The position numbers and the translations under genes are program-made. From Dyadobacter pollutisoli (GTDB taxonomy: Bacteria > Bacteroidota > Bacteroidia > Cytophagales > Spirosomataceae): DNA of 64,000 nt. Under the pieces are notes generated by a model, which worked only from the letters and a program-made list of their open reading frames with translations, was not told where the DNA came from and made no database searches. The stretch's first letter is position 1. Each line of letters opens with the position of its first letter. Below, in pieces: positions 42,598 through 50,130 of the stretch. The DNA is taken from the NCBI RefSeq assembly GCF_026625565.1, contig NZ_CP112998.1:2048501-2112500 (forward strand), given 5' to 3'.

Positions 42598-45500
42598 TTA
42601 CAGGTTATTTAACTTTAATAATTCGATCACGGCCAGGTTGTAGCTATTCAGCACCTGAATGTATTCGCTCTTAATGGTCACGGATTGGTCTACCAGGATC
42701 ACCCATTGCAGATAGTCGATTTCGCCAGCCTGAAACTGCTCATCCGCCGTGCTAATGATCAAATCGGCGTTTCGGAGCCCCTGATTTTCATAGTATTGCA
42801 GGCTTTCCATGTATTTCTGAACTTGCGCGGCTGCATTTTGTAGTTCGGTCTGGGAAGTCAGCCGGATCTGGTCAGCATGCTTTTTGCTTTTCTCCCAATC
42901 CAGTTTGGCTGCTGCTGTTCGCGCCGACTGCGCCTTGAAAAATATCGGGACGCTCACCCCCGCACTGATGTAGCTGAACCTGTCTTTACCATTATAATAC
43001 AACTCCTGTCCACGTACCTGCTGCGGGCCGATGAGGCTCTGGTTATTATAGCCAAACATTATCTCAGGTAGCTGCTTTGCCTTTTCAGTCTTCCATTTAA
43101 ACCATTGTACATCCTGCTGATATTTGGCTTGCTCCACAATAGGTAGCTCACCGGCAACCTGGAAATCTGCCGGCACGGTCATTGCATGTTCAATGCGTGT
43201 ACCTGTGACTGCCGGCACATATTGCAACGTATCTTGAATGAAGAAGTTGAACTGTCTGGCCATGATAGCCAGGTCTTTTTCCAGCAAATTCAACTGGTTG
43301 GTAATTTGCTGCCGATGTGTTTGCGCCGCAGTTTTTTCGAGCACATTGGCAGCGCCTTTTTCGAAACGCAGGTTGGATTTGGATTCAAAAATCCGGTAAA
43401 TACTGTCAGCGTAGGTCAGCAATTTTTTACGCTCGCTGAGGGCCACATATTCATAAAACAGTTGTCGGACAGAGGTGCGTACTTCCTGCTCGGTCAACCG
43501 CTTTTGAGCACCGGACATCAGAAAGTTAGCTTCCAGCATTTTGCGTTGATTGGAATACACTGCCGGGAAGCTGAATGTCTGGCTAATACCGATCCGGGTG
43601 TCGTTGTTATTGCTGTTTATTTTACCATAATCGGCGTTGATACTGGTTTTTGCGGGATCAAATGTGATGGATTGCAAACGTTCGCTCGCCTTTTCGTTCA
43701 GCCGCGCACCTTGTACCAGCAGATTTTTGGTCAAAGCGATTTGTAAAGCATCATCCAGACTGATCTCTTTCGGTTTATCCTGTGCATTAGCTGCCTGGAT
43801 GACTAGTAATGTCAAAATCATGGCAACTACCTTTTTCGGAACATTCGTTTTGGGTTTACTATCAAACAAAAGGTAAAGAGCAGGTAACACAAACAATGTG
43901 AGCAAGGTAGCGGTGATCAATCCGCCGATTACCACCGTAGCGAGCGGACGCTGCACCTCGGCGCCTGCGCCATTGCTCAGTGCCATTGGTAAAAAGCCGA
44001 GAGAAGCCACGGCGGCCGTCATCAGCACTGGTCGCAGCCGGTTTCGGGTTCCCGTCATGACCAGTTCCAAAGAATCGGTGATGATACCTTCCAATTTAAT
44101 CCGGTTGAACTCCGAAATAAGCACGATACCATTCAGTACCGCTACCCCAAAAAGCGCTATAAAACCGACACCAGCGGAAATGCTGAATGGCATACCTCGC
44201 GCTGCCAGCGCGAAAACGCCTCCAATCGCCGAAAGAGGTATCGCGGTATAAATCAGCGCGCCTTCTTTAACGGATGAAAAAGCAAAATACAGCATGATAA
44301 AAATCAGCAGGAGTGCCACCGGTACCGCTACGCTCAACCGAGCTTTGGCCTGTTGCAGATTTTCAAATGCGCCGCCGTAAGTGATGGTATATCCTGCGTC
44401 CAGCTTCATTTTTGCCTCCACTTTCTTTTGCAGTTCTTCTACGATAGACTGCACATCCCGGCCTCGGACATTGAACCCGACGATAATCCTGCGCCGGGTA
44501 TTTTCGCGCTGGATCTGGTTTGGTCCTTCTATTTCCTGAATGCTGGCCACCTGATACAATGGGATCTGAATGCCCGATGGAGTCGAAATCGGCAGGTTTT
44601 GAACATCATTGATGTTTTTGCGACCCTCACGACCGACGCGGACCACCAGGTCAAATTTCTTCTCGCCTTCATAAATCTGTCCTGCTGCCGCACCGGCGAA
44701 TGCAGCATTGATGGTGCGGTTAACGTCATCGATGTTCAGCCCGTATTTCGCAATTTCGCTCCGGTTGAATTCGATCACGATCTGCGGCATACCGGTCACT
44801 TTTTCAATGTACCAGTCCGCAGTACCACCCACGGTTTTGGAAATAGCGCCAAGTTGTTCCGCATACCCGGCCAGCTTGCCCAGATCTTCTCCGAAAATCT
44901 TGCACACCACATCCTGTTTGGCGCCCGTCATCAGTTCGTTAAACCGCATTTGAACAGGGTATTGAAATCCTGTGGTGACCCCTGGCATCACTTCCTGGGC
45001 CGTGGCGGCCATTTTACTGGCCAGCTCAGGGAAGGTTTTCGCGCTGGTCCATTCCGATTTATCTTTTAAAACAATGATCATATCACCACCCTCAATCGGC
45101 ATGGGATCGGTCGGTATTTCAGCACTTCCGATCCTGGAAACTACTTTCTCTACTTCGGGATAATGGGCTTGCAGGCTTTCGGAAATGCGGTTGATCGCGT
45201 CAATCGTCATGGTGAGGTTGGTCCCCGCCAATAGCCGTGTTTCAGTTGCAAAATCACCTTCTTCGAGCTGCGGGATAAATTCGCCGCCCATTTGAGTAAA
45301 CAAAAAAACGGCCACACCAAACAAAGCAAAAGCGATAACCACCAATGTCTTCTTGATCACTAATGCCTTTACCAGCATTTGATGATAGACATTTTCTATC
45401 CGGGCCATGATACGGTCGGAGAGGTTAGGCTTGTGCGAGATTTTCTTACTGATAAACATCGCGCTGATCATTGGTACATAAGTGAGCGAAAGAATGAAAG

Positions 45501-46965
45501 CCCCCAAAATCGCAAATGCTACCGTCTGCGCCATCGGCTTGAACATCTTGCCCTCGATACCCGAAAGTGAGAGGATCGGCAGGTACACGATCAGGATGAT
45601 GATCTGACCGAAAACGGCTGCATTCATCATGCGGGAAGCTGAACCAGTTACTTCGCTATCCATATCTTCCTGCGATACAGTGTTGACATTGGCATACCTT
45701 TTGGAAAAATGCATATGGTGCAAAATCGCTTCTACGATGATCACGGCACCATCCACTATCAGCCCGAAATCCAGCGCGCCGAGGCTCATCAGGTTGCCGC
45801 TCACGCCGAAAATGTTCATCATAGCAATGGCAAAAAGCATGGAAAGCGGGATTACCGACGCCACAATGAGGCCAGCCCGGAGGTTGCCGAGGAACAATAC
45901 CAGGATCAGAACGACAATGAGCGCACCTTCCAGCAGGTTACTTTCTACGGTACCAATGGCATTGTTGACCATTTTAGTACGGTCCAGAAAAGGCTCTATT
46001 TCAAGTCCTTCCGGCAGTGTTTTCTGAATTTCGGCAATGCGGGCCTTTACGTTCTCAATGACTTCCGACGAGTTACCACCTTTAAGCATCATCACGATGC
46101 CTCCTGCCAGCTCACCTTTTCCCGCCATCGTGAGTGCACCGTACCGGATCGCCGCGCCCATGCGCACATCGGCAATGTCCCTGATCAGGACGGGCGTACC
46201 GCTTGTATTGGTTTTGACCACAATGCTTTGAACATCGTTCGTGGACCGGGCCAGTCCCACACTTCTGATGTATAAAACCGCCGGACCTTTTTCAATATAC
46301 GCACCGCCGGTATTCTGGTTGTTTTTACTCAATGCGGTAAATACATCGCTGATCGTGAGGTTGGCAGCTTTGAGGCTGGCAGGGTTTACGGCCACTTCAT
46401 ATTGTTTCAGCTCGCCTCCAAACGTGGAAACGTCCGCGACACCGGGCGTGCCCAGAAGCTGCCTGCGCACGATCCAGTCCTGGGTAGTCCGGAGATCGGC
46501 GAGCGAATACTTCTTTTCAAAACCGTCACGCGGCTTGATCACATACTGATATATTTCCCCGAGCCCGGTCGTGACAGGCGCCAGTTCAGGCTTGTTTGCA
46601 TTTTCATTGATCTCGACCTGGGAAAGTCGCTCGGTAACCTGCTGGCGGGCCCAGTATATGTCCGAGCCGTCTTCAAAAACAATGGTGATCAGCGAAAGAC
46701 CAAACCTGGACAGGCTCCGGCTTTCTTTCAGGCCTGGAATGTTGCTGATGGCCTGTTCAATAGGAAAAGTAATGAGGCGTTCGACATCTTCCGCGCCAAG
46801 CGAGGGTGCGGTCGTGATCACCTGCACCTGGTTATTGGTGATATCGGGGACTGCATCTATGGGTAACCGGCTCACTTCATAGCTGCCGTAGATCACCCAC
46901 AGCAACATGAATATGCCGATCACCAGTTTGTTCTTCACAGAGAACTGGATAATTCTGTTTAGCAT
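42598..46965 (-). CDS. CusA/CzcA-family heavy-metal RND pump fused to a TolC-like outer-membrane factor
   Basis: 1455 residues. Residues 1-1040 are a full HME-type RND pump with twelve membrane segments, two periplasmic loops and the proton-relay segment DFGLIVDGAVIIVEAILHH. Residues about 1065-1455 are an outer-membrane-factor (TolC/CusC) domain (ISLDDALQIALTKNLLVQ; NLAVIELLKLNNL at the end). Between them lies KKVVAMILTLLVIQAANAQ (about 1044-1062), which looks like a signal peptide with cleavage after Ala1061. The fusion is known in Bacteroidota. The pump moves divalent or monovalent metal ions out of the periplasm or cytosol. The metal is not predictable here. The adaptor gene follows. Confidence 0.93.
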   Translation of the reverse strand: MLNRIIQFSVKNKLVIGIFMLLWVIYGSYEVSRLPIDAVPDITNNQVQVITTAPSLGAEDVERLITFPIEQAISNIPGLKESRSLSRFGLSLITIVFEDGSDIYWARQQVTERLSQVEINENANKPELAPVTTGLGEIYQYVIKPRDGFEKKYSLADLRTTQDWIVRRQLLGTPGVADVSTFGGELKQYEVAVNPASLKAANLTISDVFTALSKNNQNTGGAYIEKGPAVLYIRSVGLARSTNDVQSIVVKTNTSGTPVLIRDIADVRMGAAIRYGALTMAGKGELAGGIVMMLKGGNSSEVIENVKARIAEIQKTLPEGLEIEPFLDRTKMVNNAIGTVESNLLEGALIVVLILVLFLGNLRAGLIVASVIPLSMLFAIAMMNIFGVSGNLMSLGALDFGLIVDGAVIIVEAILHHMHFSKRYANVNTVSQEDMDSEVTGSASRMMNAAVFGQIIILIVYLPILSLSGIEGKMFKPMAQTVAFAILGAFILSLTYVPMISAMFISKKISHKPNLSDRIMARIENVYHQMLVKALVIKKTLVVIAFALFGVAVFLFTQMGGEFIPQLEEGDFATETRLLAGTNLTMTIDAINRISESLQAHYPEVEKVVSRIGSAEIPTDPMPIEGGDMIIVLKDKSEWTSAKTFPELASKMAATAQEVMPGVTTGFQYPVQMRFNELMTGAKQDVVCKIFGEDLGKLAGYAEQLGAISKTVGGTADWYIEKVTGMPQIVIEFNRSEIAKYGLNIDDVNRTINAAFAGAAAGQIYEGEKKFDLVVRVGREGRKNINDVQNLPISTPSGIQIPLYQVASIQEIEGPNQIQRENTRRRIIVGFNVRGRDVQSIVEELQKKVEAKMKLDAGYTITYGGAFENLQQAKARLSVAVPVALLLIFIMLYFAFSSVKEGALIYTAIPLSAIGGVFALAARGMPFSISAGVGFIALFGVAVLNGIVLISEFNRIKLEGIITDSLELVMTGTRNRLRPVLMTAAVASLGFLPMALSNGAGAEVQRPLATVVIGGLITATLLTLFVLPALYLLFDSKPKTNVPKKVVAMILTLLVIQAANAQDKPKEISLDDALQIALTKNLLVQGARLNEKASERLQSITFDPAKTSINADYGKINSNNNDTRIGISQTFSFPAVYSNQRKMLEANFLMSGAQKRLTEQEVRTSVRQLFYEYVALSERKKLLTYADSIYRIFESKSNLRFEKGAANVLEKTAAQTHRQQITNQLNLLEKDLAIMARQFNFFIQDTLQYVPAVTGTRIEHAMTVPADFQVAGELPIVEQAKYQQDVQWFKWKTEKAKQLPEIMFGYNNQSLIGPQQVRGQELYYNGKDRFSYISAGVSVPIFFKAQSARTAAAKLDWEKSKKHADQIRLTSQTELQNAAAQVQKYMESLQYYENQGLRNADLIISTADEQFQAGEIDYLQWVILVDQSVTIKSEYIQVLNSYNLAVIELLKLNNL

Positions 46966-47065
46966 AACGAATTGAATTATAAATACATAGCAAATGAGCT
47001 ATGGACGCATAGGTTTATGCGAACATAGATTGACAGGGCGTAAAATTCCTGTACAGCATATGTAT

Positions 47066-47443
47066 TTACACTTGCGGTGGCCGGAAAAGCGAGCGCAAAG
47101 CGGCATGATAATGCAGCTGAGGCTTGTGAGGGCCATAGTCAGCCTTGACGGGCCAGAGGGTATTTTTGAAAGTAAAAGAGGTCGAGAAAGGCGTAAAAAG
47201 GAAGCTGGTATGCTGTATTTCAAACTTCTTGAAAGGCAGCTGCATGTCCTTGTCGTCATCATTATCATTAAGGTCATCGCCCCAATAATGCATCGAAAGG
47301 AAGTCCATGAAGCTGATATCGTGGTTCAATGCCTTATGCTCCACAAAGTGACTGATGAGGGAAGGTACTTTGAAAACCTGGTACAATGACGTGGTGTCAA
47401 GTATCAGGATCGTCAGCATAATATGTAGGATAAACCTTTTCAC
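47066..47443 (-). CDS. small membrane-anchored protein upstream of the metal pump
   Basis: 125 residues from a GTG at 47443 (VKRFILHIMLTILILDT). The longer frame begins with a TTG at 47509. One N-terminal hydrophobic segment is followed by a soluble part rich in His and Asp: HFVEHKALNHDISFMDFLSM and HYWGDDLNDNDDDKDMQL, then LPFKKFEIQHTS. I recall similar short proteins next to CzcA-type pumps in other Bacteroidota, but the family has no known function. The position 100 bases upstream of the pump on the same strand and the possible metal ligands suggest a periplasmic metal sensor or chaperone (inference). Confidence 0.65.
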   Translation of the reverse strand: MKRFILHIMLTILILDTTSLYQVFKVPSLISHFVEHKALNHDISFMDFLSMHYWGDDLNDNDDDKDMQLPFKKFEIQHTSFLFTPFSTSFTFKNTLWPVKADYGPHKPQLHYHAALRSLFRPPQV

Positions 47444-47602
47444 AATCCGAAAATAGTACCGGATCGTTGTCTTTGCAAGTAACCGGTAGTAGTTTTTTGC
47501 CTTGATCAACTTCTGAGGCTATACGGTTACTTACTTTCGGGGTGAATTACCCTCCATGAAACGTGGTATTTCTGGTTGTGATGAAGGGATTTATGGATCA
47601 AA

Positions 47603-47631
47603 TTTGAATGCATTATTTATTCATATTTTTC
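47603..47631 (+). promoter_or_regulatory. putative promoter of the three-gene signalling module
   Basis: TTTG (47603-47606), 17-base spacer, TATTTTTC (47624-47631), seven of eight matches to TAnnTTTG. The expected start is near 47637, giving a leader of about 14 bases before the ATG at 47651. Confidence 0.5.
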
Positions 47632-47650
47632 AATCTAACCTTTAATTACT

Positions 47651-48085
47651 ATGTCGGACGTTCAGAATGAAGGAGCAAAATTTAATGGGAATCTATGTTC
47701 AGATGAAGGCCTACTCGAAGTTGCGACTGATCTATTTAACAAGGTTTTCGGTTATAAAAAGGAAAATACCCAAACATTTTTCTTTTCTGCGGGAGATATT
47801 CTTCAAATACTAAGCGCCGAGGATTGCATTGGAATTAACGTGTGTCCTGCATTAGATGACAATCCCAACGGCAATGACATTTTCATAACAATGGCACTGA
47901 AACCGCTAAGACTTGAAGATATTCTTGAAAGCGATCACAAGCAGAAGGTCAATTTAGCTGTACGACCTGGCGACCCTGCGAAATGTTGCCCGACTCCCGG
48001 CTTCCCGGTGGCGGGAACGCGAGATAAGAAACTTGCACATTGGATAAAGGAAATACAGAAATTGCAAAAATTACCTGTCGTCTGA
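47651..48085 (+). CDS. small soluble protein of unknown function, first gene of signalling module
   Basis: 144 residues, no signal peptide or membrane segment. Visible features are a helical N-terminal half, the segment SAEDCIGINVCPALDDNPNG with two cysteines, NGNDIFITMAL just after, and a Cys-Cys pair in DPAKCCPTPGFP. I do not recognise a named domain. From memory, Bacteroidota have a group of short proteins with a CxGI/L...NGND pattern encoded before 7-TM proteins and histidine kinases, and this arrangement fits that. It could be a cytosolic partner of the kinase. The ATG follows a promoter-like sequence at a sensible distance, which supports the start. Confidence 0.7.
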   Translation: MSDVQNEGAKFNGNLCSDEGLLEVATDLFNKVFGYKKENTQTFFFSAGDILQILSAEDCIGINVCPALDDNPNGNDIFITMALKPLRLEDILESDHKQKVNLAVRPGDPAKCCPTPGFPVAGTRDKKLAHWIKEIQKLQKLPVV

Positions 48086-48133
48086 TTGTCAACTTCAAAA
48101 GCCCAGGACACTAAAATCCTGGGTTCCTTCTTT

Positions 48134-48796
48134 ATGTTCGAAAAAGTATTCCTTATTCTGACTTATTTATATCTGGCAACGCTTTTTGTGGCTGTTGTTA
48201 TTGCATTTGCCAAACGGGGCGCCTTACCAAAAGGACTTAATATTCTCTGGATTTATTTCGTCCTGCTAATATTAGTTGAAATTGCCGTGGATCTTTCCAA
48301 ATGGTACTTCAAGATTGATATGAAATATTTCCTGGCGTTGTACAATGTCTTTGGAATTATCGAGTACGGATTCATCGCATTTCTCTATTACTATTCCATC
48401 GCTACCCGCAGGCGAAGCTGGGTAATGATCAGTTTTTGTATCTACACTATTTTTGTCTTGGTCAACATGATATTTCTCTCGGACCATTTCACACACAACT
48501 ACACTTTTATCGCCCGGTGTCTGGTCTTTATCTGGCTGACATTAGAATATTTCTGGCAGTTATCGCAAAGCCAGGACATTGTTAAAATCACCAAAATACC
48601 CCTTTTCTGGATCAGCGTTGGCATTTTTGTCTTTTCAATGGGAAGCATTTTTGTGCAGGGACTTGGATCAGATATTGCTGACAAGGAACTGGCATTTGCG
48701 ATTTATCTATTAAATCCGATTCTAAACATATATTTGTATATCATGTTTATTATTAGCTTTTTATGTACTCAACGGAATACCGGGTACTCGTCATAA
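48134..48796 (+). CDS. seven-transmembrane protein of unknown function
   Basis: 220 residues from the ATG at 48134 (MFEKVFLILTYLYL). A TTG at 48086 is in frame but would need a polar leader. About seven hydrophobic segments cover nearly the whole length (roughly 5-24, 37-53, 68-89, 95-115, 123-142, 153-175, 185-210), with short loops. No catalytic or binding motif is recognisable. Its 3' end overlaps the start of the histidine kinase gene by 34 bases, so the two are translated together. It may be the membrane sensor for that kinase, which itself has a single membrane helix. Confidence 0.8.
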   Translation: MFEKVFLILTYLYLATLFVAVVIAFAKRGALPKGLNILWIYFVLLILVEIAVDLSKWYFKIDMKYFLALYNVFGIIEYGFIAFLYYYSIATRRRSWVMISFCIYTIFVLVNMIFLSDHFTHNYTFIARCLVFIWLTLEYFWQLSQSQDIVKITKIPLFWISVGIFVFSMGSIFVQGLGSDIADKELAFAIYLLNPILNIYLYIMFIISFLCTQRNTGYSS

Positions 48797-49566
48797 TTAT
48801 TATCGGCACAATAGTCCTGCTGATTGTAAGTGTCTTTATTATTTATCTCTTATTGTATTTGAAGCAAAGGCAAATTGTCAACAATCAGGAAAAGGCAAGT
48901 ATACGTGCGCAGTTTGAACATGAAATCCTCAAAGCTCAAAACGAGGTAAAAAATAATACGCTGCAACAAATTGGCCAGGAACTGCATGATAATATCGGAC
49001 AATTACTGTCCATTGTGCGGATCAATTTGAATGTGGTGGAGGAAATGAGCCTTGACATTGAGACGCTCGATTACATTAAACAAACCAGTGAGCTTGTCGC
49101 ACTTTCTATTCAGGAAGTGAGGTCGTTAAGTAAAAGTCTTGACGGTGATTTTGTGCAGCAATTTGGCTTGATCGAAAGCATTACGCACGATCTGCAGCGG
49201 ATAAGGAAAACCAATAAATTTCTTACTGAGATTACAGTGGAAGGGGAGCCATTTTCCCTGGGCTACGAAAAAGAAATTGTACTATTTCGCGTAACCCAGG
49301 AAATTTTGAATAATATGATGAAGCACTCAGCGGCTAGCAATGTGACGCTGAGTGTTCGATACAGCGATCGGCAATTTCTACTTTCAATTAAAGACAACGG
49401 CAAAGGTTTCGACTATGCTGCTGTTATGAAACGGGATATGAGCGATTCTGGCTCAGGCCTGCGTAACATACTCCGCCGCTGCAATTTGATCGGTGCCGAA
49501 TGTATTTACGAATCCGTAGTTGGTTCGGGTACGAGCATTAACATTACAATGGCGACAAACTCATGA
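48763..49566 (+). CDS. sensor histidine kinase (HisKA_3 type) without adjacent response regulator
   Basis: 267 residues: one N-terminal membrane helix (about 8-33), a short coiled segment, the HisKA_3 dimerisation domain with phosphoacceptor His75 in GQELHDNIGQLLSIVRI, and an ATPase domain with N-box-like VTQEILNNMMKHSAAS, G1 DNGKGFDY and G2 GSGLRNILRR. This type normally phosphorylates a NarL/LuxR-type regulator. None is next to it (the next gene is convergent), so the partner is elsewhere. It lacks any input domain, which fits a signal passed from the 7-TM protein encoded just upstream with a 34-base overlap. Confidence 0.9.
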   Translation: MYSTEYRVLVIIIIGTIVLLIVSVFIIYLLLYLKQRQIVNNQEKASIRAQFEHEILKAQNEVKNNTLQQIGQELHDNIGQLLSIVRINLNVVEEMSLDIETLDYIKQTSELVALSIQEVRSLSKSLDGDFVQQFGLIESITHDLQRIRKTNKFLTEITVEGEPFSLGYEKEIVLFRVTQEILNNMMKHSAASNVTLSVRYSDRQFLLSIKDNGKGFDYAAVMKRDMSDSGSGLRNILRRCNLIGAECIYESVVGSGTSINITMATNS

Positions 49567-49573
49567 TAACCAG

Positions 49574-49948
49574 CTACTTCTGAGCCTCTTTCGTAGCGGT
49601 AATCGGGAATTCTCCGTCCTGGGATACGATGGTACCGCTTAGTTTTTCACCGTCCTGGGTCATGGTTACGGTTAGCAGGCCGCCCTGGAAATCCAGCTTG
49701 AATGTGACCTTGCTCTGGTCAATGGTCAGCTCCTTCATTTCCATTTTTTCGGTCGATCCCAGGTAGCCCACGGTCTTGTCGTCCTTTTGCTCAAAAGTCA
49801 TGACGCCAGTTTCGTATTCCGGCGGTACATTGCTTACAGTGTACTTCCAGGTCCCGATCAGATCGTTGGCAACAATGGCCTTTCGCGCTGCTACGGAGAA
49901 CATGCTGATGGTCACAAGCAGAATTAATAAATAGTTTACCTTTTTCAT
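49574..49948 (-). CDS. small secreted beta-barrel-like protein of unknown function
   Basis: 124 residues from the ATG at 49948 (MKKVNYLLILLVTISMFSVA), which opens a signal peptide. A longer frame to 50014 adds only a polar leader. The mature part is a chain of predicted beta strands: IGTWKYTVSNVPPEY, GVMTFEQKDDKTVGYL, VTFKLDFQGGLLTVTM, LSGTIVSQDGEFPIT. It resembles small lipocalin-like proteins of Bacteroidota in size and strand pattern, but no named family is certain. It is convergent with the histidine kinase (7 bases apart) and divergent from the phospholipase gene. Confidence 0.72.
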   Translation of the reverse strand: MKKVNYLLILLVTISMFSVAARKAIVANDLIGTWKYTVSNVPPEYETGVMTFEQKDDKTVGYLGSTEKMEMKELTIDQSKVTFKLDFQGGLLTVTMTQDGEKLSGTIVSQDGEFPITATKEAQK

Positions 49949-50010
49949 GTTAATAGATTGGATTAATTGTTTTTTGTTTGATTGATACGATTGAATTGCC
50001 GCATTGGAGG

Positions 50011-50062
50011 CCAAATTAGAAAAATGGATTAATGAAACAATATTTGCAATATTATATTTTTG
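50011..50062. promoter_or_regulatory. divergent promoter-like boxes between the small secreted protein and phospholipase C
   Basis: Minus strand: TTG (50038-50040), 19 bases, TAATTTGG (50011-50018), seven of eight to TAnnTTTG, for the small secreted protein. Plus strand: TATTTTTG (50055-50062), an exact match, for the phospholipase gene at 50131, with a weak -33 region. Confidence 0.4.
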
Positions 50063-50130
50063 GTAAATAAATTACAACATTAGTAATCAGGAGGTTTACT
50101 TACTTTCTGACCTTTCATCCTAAACCCATT

